A DNA stretch of 64,000 nt, from assembly GCA_041687675.1 (NCBI GenBank), contig JAWLBM010000020.1, forward strand, positions 1-64,000. The letters are read 5' to 3'. The stretch comes from JAWLBM01 sp041687675 (GTDB lineage Bacteria; Pseudomonadota; Alphaproteobacteria; Rhizobiales; Pleomorphomonadaceae). The translations under genes were made by a program, and so were the position numbers. Below, in pieces: positions 26,801 through 35,967 of this stretch. Below the pieces are notes generated by a model. The model was not told the origin of the DNA, did no database searches, and saw only the letters and a list, made by a program, of their open reading frames with translations. Numbering within the stretch: the first letter of the stretch is position 1; every line of letters starts with the position of its first letter.

Positions 26801-26873
26801 CGTCGTCGATCGCCGTCGCATGCCACCGTCGCTCTGCGATGTCGTCGCGTTTCAGCTGGTTGGGATCGGCCAT
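23853..26873 (-). CDS. P-type ATPase of the PMA1-like bacterial group with long charged tail
   Basis: A 1006-residue P-type ATPase with TGES (180-183), DKTGT (D339) and TGDGVNDAP. It differs from calcium pumps at the ion site: helix 4 reads PAGLP (296-300) instead of PEGLP, and helix 6 reads NLVTNG where pumps have NxxxD, so two canonical Ca2+ ligands are missing. This matches a bacterial/archaeal cation-ATPase group of uncertain ion specificity. Residues ~898-1006 are a hydrophilic tail with repeated AE[RH]AEHAEHAEHAA units and a basic cluster (ARRKRRARSK), absent from typical members. The gene ends overlapping the HAD fusion by 4 bp and starts 184 bp after gap. Confidence 0.85.
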   Translation of the reverse strand: MADPNQLKRDDIAERRWHATAIDDAEKLLGSDRERGLADREVERRRKEFGENKLPERKRETLLHTFLRQFKDPLIYILLLAGGVSVVIGNFEDAAFIFAVLLFNSGLGTYQEYKAESAAQSLQQVMRIKAQVIREGEREEVDSTELVPGDLVSVKSGTSVPADIRLVRSQDLRADESLLTGESVPVEKRAKADLDPDSPLGDRATLLHAGSTVTGGRGSGLVCRTGTLTEIGRIAKSLAEEDQVPPLVVRMRRFTRVIAVGILGVILALGLVQAVRGQDLVDIFFLAVALAVSAIPAGLPVATTVALSIGSNRMAERNVIVRKLPAVEGLGACTLIASDKTGTLTENKLTATRIRPVEGEDVEVGGGSYSAEGDAARGGEPVDLDADEWLRDLVVSGALCNEAEFDVEDGEVRTSGDNVDVAFLVLARKLGLPRADLLDDHPEVGGIPFESERRFAVSFNRHGDKVVAHVKGAAETLARMCDVDADKIRNREEQLAGDGYRVLAVARGEVDEATAEEGDEGRLGGLDFLGLVGLIDPVRQEVPGAVERCHRAGVDVRMVTGDHPSTAFAIAREINIADDEEDVVTGKEIGSRDRGDSGSAGGHILERHVYARVEPRQKTTIIDTLQDAGHFVAVTGDGVNDAPALRAAHIGVAMGESGTDVARNAADLILTDDNFASIINGIEEGRIAYDNIRKVVWLLISTGAASLLIFILSVIFNTPLPLTPVQLLWLNLVTNGIQDVALAFEKGEPDVLDRRPRAPDERIFNRLMIEEVATSGLYMGLVGFAVFYFLTEEAGMGTFEARNHLLLLMVLFENVHVFNVRSETRSAFRIPLGDNKLVVGAVILAQGVHIASMFIPGWRDVLQIEPVGLLSWGTLLAITLSKFLVVEAYKHWRGRALAERIHHGPRPAEQRRRRGGQDAGGAEPRGRGAPAGEAPRVADRVERAAYAERAEHAEHAEHAAFAKVAERAEHVQERSGETRPARRKRRARSKADDTKTATDRDRESSG

Positions 26874-27057
26874 TCCTGTTCCCGGCCTGCGACAGGTTGA
26901 ACGCGAAGTCGGCGGCTTGCGCAGGTCCTCGCCGGAGCGGCGGCGGCTCGCAAGCCGGCTCGGTCGGGCGCGGGTCCGGCGGCTGCCTTCGCCCGGCCGG
27001 AGGAGACGATCCCCCGCCGGGGGCCGGACCTTCCGTCTCCGGGCCCCGGGACCGCCC

Positions 27058-28056
27058 TCACGAGCCCGCCATCCGGGCGGCTTCGCGGACCATCTGGGCG
27101 GCGTATCCCCACTCGTTGTCGTACCAGGCCATCACCTTGACGAGGTCGCCGTCGATCACCCGGGTCATCGTGAGGTCGACGATCGATGCGCGGTCATCCA
27201 TGATGATGTCGGTGGATACGATCGGGTCGTGGGTGACCCCCATCACCCCGCGGTAGCGCTCGCTTCGGGCCTCCTCCTCGAAGATCCCGTTCACCTCGTC
27301 GACGCTGGTCGGCCGCTCGGTCAGGATGGTGATCTCGGAGATCGAGCCGACCGGCACCGGGCCGCGGATGGCGACCCCGTCGAAGCGGCCCTCGTACTGC
27401 GGCAGCGCCTTGGTCGTCGCCTTCGCCGCCCCGGTCGACGTCGGCACGAAGTTCACCGCCGCGGCCCGGCCCCGGCGCCACTTGCTGGCCGGCTGGTCGA
27501 CCAGCCCCTGCGAGGCCGTGTAGGCGTGGATGGTGGTCATCGCCGCCTTGCGCAGGCCGATGCGCCGGCCGACGACCTCGATCACCGGGGCGATGCAGTT
27601 GGTCGTGCAGCTCGCCGTCGAGATGATCCGGCTGCCGTCCGCGTGGTTCACGCCGGGTACGACGAAGGGCACGTCGCCTTCCCCCTTGGCGGGTGCGGAC
27701 AGGATGACATGCTTCGCGCCGGCCTCGATGTGCTTGCCGAGGGCCGCCGCGTCGGTGAACACGCCGGTGCACTCGAAGACGATGTCGACGTCAAGGTCGG
27801 CCCAGGGCAGGGAGGACGGGTCCTTCTCGGCCAGGGCGCGGCAGCGCTTGGAGCCGACGACGAGTTCGTCCCCGTCGGAGCGAACGTCCTCGCCGAAGCG
27901 GCCGTAGACCGAGTCGTACTTCAGGAGGTAGGCGAGGGCGTCCGGCGGGGCGATGTCGTTCACCGCGACCAGTTCGAACTCTTCCGACGCGTGCAGGATC
28001 TTCAGGGTGGCGCGACCGATGCGCCCCAGGCCGTTGATGGCGACGCGAACTGCCAT
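27058..28056 (-). CDS. gap: Glyceraldehyde-3-phosphate dehydrogenase, type I
   Basis: A 332-residue GAPDH. NAD-binding loop INGLGRIGR near residue 8, Asp in AVNDIAPPD favouring NAD over NADP, the catalytic motif STASCTTNC with C150, and the C-terminal WYDNEWGYAAQM. It oxidises glyceraldehyde-3-phosphate to 1,3-bisphosphoglycerate. It is 57 bp downstream of pgk and heads the ATPase/trehalose part of the operon. A second, housekeeping gap elsewhere in the genome is likely. Confidence 0.95.
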   Translation of the reverse strand: MAVRVAINGLGRIGRATLKILHASEEFELVAVNDIAPPDALAYLLKYDSVYGRFGEDVRSDGDELVVGSKRCRALAEKDPSSLPWADLDVDIVFECTGVFTDAAALGKHIEAGAKHVILSAPAKGEGDVPFVVPGVNHADGSRIISTASCTTNCIAPVIEVVGRRIGLRKAAMTTIHAYTASQGLVDQPASKWRRGRAAAVNFVPTSTGAAKATTKALPQYEGRFDGVAIRGPVPVGSISEITILTERPTSVDEVNGIFEEEARSERYRGVMGVTHDPIVSTDIIMDDRASIVDLTMTRVIDGDLVKVMAWYDNEWGYAAQMVREAARMAGS

Positions 28057-28113
28057 GATCGATATCCCTTCACCGGGGTTGATGTGCGCTCGACGGCGAC
28101 CGGCGGCGTTCCC

Positions 28114-29319
28114 TCAGTCCTCGAGGACCTTCACCCCCGGCAGCGACTTGCGTTGCAGCCAGTCGAGGAAGGCCCCGCCGGCGAGCGAGACATGGCTGAA
28201 GCCGTCGAGGAGGTTCATGCGGGCGAGCACCGCGACGGTGTCGCCGCCGCCGACCACGCTCGTCGTCTCGCCCTCGGCGGTGCGCGCGACGATGGCCTCC
28301 GCCACCCGGCGCGTGGCCTCGCCGAAGGCCTCCGTTTCGGCGGCGCCGAGCGGTCCGTTCCAGACGATCGTCCTCGCGCGGCGGACGTGCTGGGCGATCT
28401 GCTCGGCCGTCTCCGGGCCGACGTCGAGGATCATCCACCCGGGCGGGACGTTCGAAATCGAGACGACGCGGCGATCACCGGGCGCGGAGGCCTCCGGCGC
28501 CACCACGGCGTCGCTCGGCAGGACGATCTCGCGATCCCGCTCCCGCGCGGCGTCGAGCGCCTCCATGGCCGCCCTGGTCTTGTCCGGATCCCTGAGCGAC
28601 CGGCCGACCTCGAAGCCCTCGGCGGCGAGCATGGTGTTGGCGAGCGCGCCGCCGAGCGCGATGACGTCCGCCTCGCCGGAGATCGCCTCCACGACGCCGA
28701 GCTTGGTCGCGACCTTGGCGCCCCCGAGGATGGCGAGATAGGGCGGCGTCCGGCTCCGCAGCGCCTCTTCGAGCCCCCGGAGTTCGTCCTCCATGAGGCG
28801 GCCGGCGGCGGAGGGCAGCCGTTCGGCGACGCCGACGATCGAGGCGTGCGCCCGGTGCGCGGCGGAGAAGGCGTCGTCGACGTAAACGTCTCCCAGCCGG
28901 GCCAGATCGTCGGCAAAGTCGTCCGCGTTCTCCGTCTCCCCGGCGTGGAAACGCAGGTTCTCGAGCAGCACGACCGCCCGCTCGCCGCTTCGCATCGTCT
29001 TCTCGATCACACTGGCGGCCCGTTCGCCGATGCAGTCGTCGGCGAACCGGACAGGCACCCCGCCGAGCGCCTCCGAGAGCGGGTCGACAAGCTGCCGCAG
29101 GGACAGCTTCGGGTCCGCCTTCCCCTTCGGCCGCCCCAGGTGGGACATGACCACCGGCTGTCCGCCATGGTCGAGCACCTCGCGGATCGTCCTGGCGGCG
29201 GCGCGTATCCGCGCGTCGTCCTCGACCCTGCCCTGGTCGTCGAGGCCGACGTTGAGGTCGGACCGCACGAGCACACGCTTTTCCGCCAGGTCGAGACTGT
29301 CCAGCAGTCGCACCGTCAT
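28114..29319 (-). CDS. pgk: Phosphoglycerate kinase
   Basis: A 401-residue PGK with the N-terminal substrate motif VLVRSDLNVGLDDQG, SHLGRPKG, LLENLRFHAGE, LGGAKVATKLGVVE and the C-terminal nucleotide loop VVGGGDTVAVL. It makes ATP from 1,3-bisphosphoglycerate. The ATG at 29319 gives the standard N-terminus and is preceded by GGAGGGG on its strand. It appears to be the first gene of the leftward energy operon. The 125 bp upstream, up to the LysR gene, show no clear promoter. Confidence 0.94.
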   Translation of the reverse strand: MTVRLLDSLDLAEKRVLVRSDLNVGLDDQGRVEDDARIRAAARTIREVLDHGGQPVVMSHLGRPKGKADPKLSLRQLVDPLSEALGGVPVRFADDCIGERAASVIEKTMRSGERAVVLLENLRFHAGETENADDFADDLARLGDVYVDDAFSAAHRAHASIVGVAERLPSAAGRLMEDELRGLEEALRSRTPPYLAILGGAKVATKLGVVEAISGEADVIALGGALANTMLAAEGFEVGRSLRDPDKTRAAMEALDAARERDREIVLPSDAVVAPEASAPGDRRVVSISNVPPGWMILDVGPETAEQIAQHVRRARTIVWNGPLGAAETEAFGEATRRVAEAIVARTAEGETTSVVGGGDTVAVLARMNLLDGFSHVSLAGGAFLDWLQRKSLPGVKVLED

Positions 29320-29444
29320 TGCACCCCCTCCAGAGCTTGGGTCGGGGGCATGAACCCGTGCGCCAGGGGTTTGTTCCCCGGCCGAGCGAAGGCGATGGCG
29401 ATGACGGCTGGGCAGACGCACCCGCCCCGGCGGCTCGCGCGGGC

Positions 29445-30347
29445 CTATCCGCGTCCCTCCGACGGTTGGCTGGCGACCTCGACGAACTCCCGGACCATGG
29501 CCGAGCGGTTCAGCCGCTTCCAGACGAGGACCGTGCCGATGCGAAACCCCGGCGCGTCGAGGGGGCGCGCCTCGACGGTCGCGCCGAGCACCCCGACAAG
29601 GCTCTCCGGAAAGAGCGTCACGCCGAGTCCTGCCGCGACGAGGCCGGAGATCGCGAGCGTGTTCGAGGCTTCCAGCCGCACCTTCGGCCGGACGCCCTCG
29701 GCGTCGAACATGTCGTCGATGCGCCAGCGGAACTCGCCCCACTCCTGCATGTCGCCGAGGATCAGGTCCTCGCCGGCGAGGTCGGCGGGCCTGATCCGGT
29801 CGCTGCCGAGGAGCGGGTGGCCGGGGGGTGCGACGAGGCACAGCGGGTCGGAGGCGAGCGTCAGGCTGTGGTACTCGGAATGGTCGAAGGGGCCGATCAT
29901 GAAGCCGACGTCGATTTCGTCGCCGGCGAGCGCCAGCTTCTGGCCCTGCGTGCGGATGTAGCGGAGGTGCAGGTCGACGTTGGGGTGCCGGCACCGGAAG
30001 CGGGCGACCGCCGCGGGCATCAGCCGGGGCGCCGCGAAGGCCATGTAGCCCACCCTCAGCCTGCCGGCCTTGCCGTCCGCGATCCGGCGGGCCGTCGTCA
30101 CCGACTCGGCGTAGCGGGCCAGCAGGTGCTGGTTGTCGCGGTAGAAGCTCTGCCCGGCCTGCGTCAGGATCACCTGCCGCGTGGTGCGCTCGAGGAGCTT
30201 GAAGCCGACCGCCTCCTCCAGGCGCTGTATGCGGCGCGTGAGGGCCGACTGGTCGATGTTCAGCCGCTCGGCGCTGCGGCGGAAGTTCAGCTCCTCCGCC
30301 ACGGTCAGGAAGGAGCGGACGAGGTCCAGGCCTTCTTCGGCGATCAT
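29445..30347 (-). CDS. LysR-family transcriptional regulator
   Basis: A 300-residue LysR regulator with an N-terminal winged HTH (LNFRRSAERLNIDQSALTRR) and a substrate-binding effector domain (GRLRVGYMAFAAPRLMPAAV). It is divergent from the isochorismatase-family hydrolase gene across 179 bp containing two adjacent GTTG/CAAC palindromes. The usual LysR arrangement suggests it controls that gene and itself. The effector is unknown. Confidence 0.88.
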   Translation of the reverse strand: MIAEEGLDLVRSFLTVAEELNFRRSAERLNIDQSALTRRIQRLEEAVGFKLLERTTRQVILTQAGQSFYRDNQHLLARYAESVTTARRIADGKAGRLRVGYMAFAAPRLMPAAVARFRCRHPNVDLHLRYIRTQGQKLALAGDEIDVGFMIGPFDHSEYHSLTLASDPLCLVAPPGHPLLGSDRIRPADLAGEDLILGDMQEWGEFRWRIDDMFDAEGVRPKVRLEASNTLAISGLVAAGLGVTLFPESLVGVLGATVEARPLDAPGFRIGTVLVWKRLNRSAMVREFVEVASQPSEGRG

Positions 30348-30378
30348 CGTTCGGTCCCCGGAGAGGGCGGCGGCTCGC

Positions 30379-30407
30379 GTTGATGCAACTTATGCAACAT
30401 TAGTTGC
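30379..30407. promoter_or_regulatory. Paired palindromes in the LysR/hydrolase divergent region
   Basis: GTTG-ATG-CAAC lies at 30379-30389 and GCAAC-ATTA-GTTGC at 30394-30407, in an AT-richer island between the two divergent start codons (30347 and 30527). They share the GTTGC/GCAAC half-site. A LysR tetramer typically binds two such neighbouring sites, so this is the probable operator. Confidence 0.55.
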
Positions 30408-30526
30408 CCAACGGTCCATTCCATCCGGCCGGAGCGGCGGGAATCATGGGCCATGGCGGCGCGGCGGCCGCGGCCCGAGGGCGGGCGGCGGGCGTCCCCC
30501 CAACGCAAGCACGACAGGAGATTTCG

Positions 30527-31249
30527 ATGAGCGACCTCGACACCAGGGAACTCGACAGGCTGCTGCAGCAGGCCTTCGACGCCGCCTCGAAGCTCTACAG
30601 GGAACGCGGGTTCCAGCGCCGCATCGGCTTCGGCAAGCGGCCGGCCCTGGTCAGCGTCGATCTCGCCAACGCCTGGACCCGCCCGGGCAATCCCTTCACC
30701 TGCGACCAGGAGAAGATGGACGGCGAGATCATCCCGGGCATGCAGGCGCTGCTGAAGGCGTTCCGCGCGGCGAGGCTTCCGGTCGTCCACGTGACGACGG
30801 CCTACGAGATCACCGACCGGGACGCGGACTTCACCGACATGGGCCTGTGGCACCGCAAGATCCCGATCGAGGTGGTGAACCTCGCCGACCGGGACCTCTG
30901 GGCGATCGACAGCCGGATCGCGCCGGTGGAGGGCGAGTACACGCTGCTGAAGAAGCGCGCCTCGGCCTTCCACGGCACCGAACTCGCCGGCATCCTCCGG
31001 GCCGGCAACGTGGACACCATCCTCGTCACCGGGGTCACGGCCTGCGCCTGCGTCCGCCAGACGATCTGCGACGGGCTGGCGGACGGCTTCCGCACCATCG
31101 CGGTCAAGGAGTGCATCGGCGACCGGGTGCCGGGCGCGGTAGCCTGGAACCTGTTCGACATCGACGCGAAGTTCGCCGACGTCCACATGGTCGATGAATG
31201 CGTCGCCTACATCAATGGGCTCGCCGGGCAGAAGATCGCGGCGGAGTGA
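30527..31249 (+). CDS. Isochorismatase-family hydrolase (N-carbamoylsarcosine amidase-like)
   Basis: A 240-residue cysteine hydrolase of the isochorismatase superfamily. The triad can be placed as D45 (VSVDLANAW), K143 (LLKKRASAFHGTEL) and C175 (VTGVTACACVRQT). The SAFHGTEL context and extended N-terminus are typical of N-carbamoylsarcosine amidohydrolase, which releases CO2 and ammonia from a carbamoyl amine in creatinine or related degradation. The ATG at 30527 follows CAGGAG. It stands alone opposite its LysR gene, without other creatinine-pathway genes, so the natural substrate may be another carbamoyl compound or amide. Confidence 0.8.
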   Translation: MSDLDTRELDRLLQQAFDAASKLYRERGFQRRIGFGKRPALVSVDLANAWTRPGNPFTCDQEKMDGEIIPGMQALLKAFRAARLPVVHVTTAYEITDRDADFTDMGLWHRKIPIEVVNLADRDLWAIDSRIAPVEGEYTLLKKRASAFHGTELAGILRAGNVDTILVTGVTACACVRQTICDGLADGFRTIAVKECIGDRVPGAVAWNLFDIDAKFADVHMVDECVAYINGLAGQKIAAE

Positions 31250-31307
31250 TCCGCGGGCCCGCCGGCCGCCGGCCGTCGTCTCGACCCGGCGATCCGGGAC
31301 GAAAAAG

Positions 31308-31335
31308 AAACGGCCGGGCGGGAGCCCGGCCGTTT
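31308..31335. terminator. Bidirectional Rho-independent terminator
   Basis: AAACGGCCGGGC and GCCCGGCCGTTT form a perfect 12-bp stem around GGGA, between the convergent hydrolase and katG genes. The A-rich left foot and T-rich right foot give a short U tail in either direction. Confidence 0.85.
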
Positions 31336-31358
31336 CGGTTTACGCGCTGCCGGAGCGG

Positions 31359-33554
<2,196 letters not shown>

Positions 33555-33626
33555 GGTCTACCTCCAGGCCTCGTGTGGCGAGTGTCCCCACGGCACCCAC
33601 TAGCCGGGGGAGTCCGATCAGGTCTA

Positions 33627-33665
33627 ATTGTATTGTCTTGCAGTGCCGATAAGCCCATCTTATCG
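33627..33665. promoter_or_regulatory. katG promoter and OxyR-type palindrome
   Basis: CGATAAG-CCCAT-CTTATCG (33647-33665) is a perfect 7-bp inverted repeat resembling OxyR half-sites (ATAG/CTAT spaced by about 7). It ends 2 bp before the oxyR ATG. On the minus strand TACAAT (33632-33627) can serve as the katG -10, and the palindrome overlaps its poor -35 position, as expected for an activator that also represses its own gene. Confidence 0.6.
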
Positions 33666-33667
33666 CG

Positions 33668-34570
33668 ATGATCACGCTCCGACAGCTGCGATATTTCGTC
33701 TCCCTGGCAAGGCACCGGCACTTCGGCCGCGCCGCCGGCGACAGCGCCGTGACCCAGCCGGCGCTGTCGATGCAGATCCGCGAGCTGGAGCGCGAGATCG
33801 GCGCCGAGCTCGTCGAACGGCGTCCCGGCGAGGTGGTGCTGACCGAGACCGGGCGCGAGGTCGCCGAGCGCGCCGAGCACATCCTGGCCGCCGTGCGCGA
33901 CCTTGTCGATGTCGCGCGGCACCGCGAGGTGCTGAGCGGTCCTCTCCGGCTCGGAATCATCCCGACCCTGGCGCCCTACCTGCTGCCGCGGCTCCTGCCG
34001 CAGCTGCAGGACTCGCATCCCGTGGCGCGCCTCGAAGTGCGCGAGACGCAGACAGCGGTGCTGGTGCAGGAACTCCTCGCCGGCGACCTCGACTGCCTGA
34101 TGGTCGCGCTTCCCGTGGAGGGAAGCGGCGAGATCGAGACACTGGCGGTGTTCGAGGACCGCTTCCTCCTCGCCGCGCACGCGGACGAGCGGCTGCCGTC
34201 CCGCCGGCTCACCGCCGACGACGTCGACGCCCGCCGCCTGTTCCTGCTGGAGGAGGGCCATTGCCTGCGCGACCAGGCGCTCGCCTTCTGCACCGCGCGC
34301 CCGCGGAGCGCACCGGCGAGCCTCAACTCCAGTTCCCTCGCCACCGTCATGCAGATGGTCGCCAACGGCTATGGCGCGACGCTGCTCCCCGAGATCGCGG
34401 TCGGCGTCGAGGCCCGCGACCCGCGCATCCGGCTCGCCCGTTTCGCCGCCCCCGAGCCCGGCCGCACGATCGGGCTGGCCTGGCGCCGCACGTCGGCGCG
34501 GCGCCAGGACTTCGTGGCGCTCGGGGAGGTGGTGAGGACGTCCGTCCAGCCGCTCGAGCGGCTGTCGTGA
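33668..34570 (+). CDS. oxyR: Hydrogen-peroxide sensor regulator OxyR
   Basis: A 300-residue LysR-family regulator. The N-terminal HTH (LARHRHFGRAAGDSAVTQPALS) is followed by the effector domain with EEGHCLRDQALAFC, which places the two redox cysteines at C199 and C208, the same numbers as in E. coli OxyR. Oxidation forms the disulfide that activates catalase genes. The ATG at 33668 is immediately downstream of the palindrome in the katG promoter. I am confident of this identity because of the cysteine pair and the katG linkage. Confidence 0.94.
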   Translation: MITLRQLRYFVSLARHRHFGRAAGDSAVTQPALSMQIRELEREIGAELVERRPGEVVLTETGREVAERAEHILAAVRDLVDVARHREVLSGPLRLGIIPTLAPYLLPRLLPQLQDSHPVARLEVRETQTAVLVQELLAGDLDCLMVALPVEGSGEIETLAVFEDRFLLAAHADERLPSRRLTADDVDARRLFLLEEGHCLRDQALAFCTARPRSAPASLNSSSLATVMQMVANGYGATLLPEIAVGVEARDPRIRLARFAAPEPGRTIGLAWRRTSARRQDFVALGEVVRTSVQPLERLS

Positions 34571-34715
34571 CGACCCTCCCTCCTTGGGGGAGCTCCCCTT
34601 CTCCCCGGGAGGGGAGAAGGGGAGCGTACCCCGCCCGCCGCGCCAGTCTTCGGCCGTCCGGCGGCCTCAGTGGCCGGGGAGCCTTCCTTCTCCCCCTTGG
34701 GGGAGCGGCACACGG
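34571..34715. repeat. Palindromic intergenic repeat element (REP/RPE-like)
   Basis: Two strong hairpins fill the space after oxyR. One has 15-bp arms at 34592-34606 and 34611-34625 (GCTCCCCTTCTCCCC with its complement) and a GGGA loop. The other has CTCCCCC/GGGGGAG arms at 34690-34696 and 34699-34705. The CTCCC...GGGAG style recalls short dispersed palindromes common between genes in Rhizobiales. The first hairpin can also terminate oxyR transcripts. Confidence 0.65.
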
Positions 34716-34786
34716 AATCAGCCAATCCGCAACCCGTCACCCTCTGTCACATGAGTTCGGAGCCCTGGCCGGGCGAGCCTCGCCGC

Positions 34787-34840
34787 TTGACAGGTTAGTA
34801 GAATCCGGGGTCTGGTAAAGGCGTTTACTAAAGGCCTTTA
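34787..34840 (+). promoter_or_regulatory. LacI-type tandem operators and promoter
   Basis: Two abutting palindromes, GTAAAGGCGTTTAC (34815-34828, imperfect at the centre) and TAAAGGCCTTTA (34829-34840, perfect), lie 31 bp before the LacI-family gene. TTGACA (34787-34792) and TAGAAT (34799-34804) lie just upstream but too close together to be one pair; TAGAAT is the better -10 candidate. Binding here would block the operon and the regulator's own transcription. Confidence 0.65.
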
Positions 34841-34871
34841 CAAGCTGGCCTTCACAAGGGGTCGGGCCTGG

Positions 34872-35909
34872 ATGCGAAAGCCGACGCTCAGCGAGGTGGC
34901 CAGGCGGGCCGGGGTCTCCCCGACCACTGTCTCTCGCTGGCTGAACGGCTCGATCCATCTCCCCGTGGGCACGGCCGAGCGGATACGGGAGGCCGTGCGC
35001 GACCTCGACTACCGCCCCAACGCGCAGGCGCGCCGGCTCTCGCGGGGGAGGGCGGAGGCGATCGGCGTCGTGGTGCCGGACATCTCCAATCCCTTCTTCG
35101 CCCTGATCGCCGGCGAGGCCGAGCGCGTCGCCGTCGACAGCGGCTACGACCTCGTCATCTGGTCGTCGCGCAACCTCATCGAGCGGGAACTCGCCTGCTT
35201 CGACCGACTCGCCGCCGGCTTCATCGACGGGCTGATCCTGATCACCAACCACGAGGACGACGGCCGCCTCGCAGACCGCGTCGCTCGCAACCCGGGCCGC
35301 GTGGTGATCGTCGACGAGGACGTCCGCGGCGCCGTCGCGCCGCGCGTCCTCGTCGAGAACGAGGCGGGCGGCCACATGGCGACGGCCGCGCTGACCGCCG
35401 CCGGCCACCGGCGGATCGCCCACGTCGGCGGCCCCCGGGGCGTGATGAGCGCCGCCGAGCGCGCCGCCGGCTGGCGCCGGGCCCTGGCCGAGGCGGGGGT
35501 CGTGGCCCCGGCCGCCTGGCACTTCCGCACCGAATACGAGATGGCGCCGGCCATCGTGGCCGCCGAGGGCCTGTTCGCCCTGGACCCGGCCCCGACCGCC
35601 GTCTTCGCCGGCAGCGACGCCATCGCGCTCGGCGTGATGGTCAAGGCGCGCGAGCGCGGCGTCTCCATTCCCGGCGACCTGTCGCTGGTCGGCTTCGACG
35701 GGCTGCCCATCGTCGACCTGCTCGGGCCGCCGCTGACCAGTGTCGCCCAGCCGATCGACGAGCTTGGGCGCCTCGCCGCCGAGCGGCTGGTCCTGATGAT
35801 CGACGGCGAGGCCCCGCCGGTCGACACGCTGCGCCTGCCGGTGCGGCTGGTCGAGCGCGCGTCGGTGGCGGCGCCGAAAAGGGGTGAAGGGCCGCAGCGG
35901 GCGGCCTGA
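34872..35909 (+). CDS. LacI-family transcriptional repressor
   Basis: A 345-residue LacI/PurR regulator: N-terminal HTH LSEVARRAGVSPTTVSRWLNG, hinge helix with NAQARRLSRGR, and a periplasmic-binding-like effector domain (VVPDISNPFFA, PTAVFAGSDAIALGVM, LSLVGFDGLPIVDLLGPPLTS). It is the first gene ahead of the ABC importer operon and lies directly downstream of two LacI-like palindromes. It probably represses the operon until the imported sugar or a product binds. Confidence 0.9.
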   Translation: MRKPTLSEVARRAGVSPTTVSRWLNGSIHLPVGTAERIREAVRDLDYRPNAQARRLSRGRAEAIGVVVPDISNPFFALIAGEAERVAVDSGYDLVIWSSRNLIERELACFDRLAAGFIDGLILITNHEDDGRLADRVARNPGRVVIVDEDVRGAVAPRVLVENEAGGHMATAALTAAGHRRIAHVGGPRGVMSAAERAAGWRRALAEAGVVAPAAWHFRTEYEMAPAIVAAEGLFALDPAPTAVFAGSDAIALGVMVKARERGVSIPGDLSLVGFDGLPIVDLLGPPLTSVAQPIDELGRLAAERLVLMIDGEAPPVDTLRLPVRLVERASVAAPKRGEGPQRAA

Positions 35910-35967
35910 CACGGACGTCGCGCCACGGGAAAGGTCCCGGGCGCGATCTGAGAGGGGAGAAGAAGAA

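Noticed and set aside
23853..26873. Calcium pump assignment for the second P-type ATPase
   Set aside because: The helix 4 Glu and helix 6 Asp ligands are replaced (PAGLP, NLVTNG).
11698..29444. FNR/FixK boxes (TTGAT-N4-ATCAA) controlling the energy block
   Set aside because: Reading the adk-gpmA gap and the region upstream of pgk by eye showed no match.
34787..34804. TTGACA plus TAGAAT as a single promoter
   Set aside because: The spacer is only 6 bp, far below the 16-18 bp needed.
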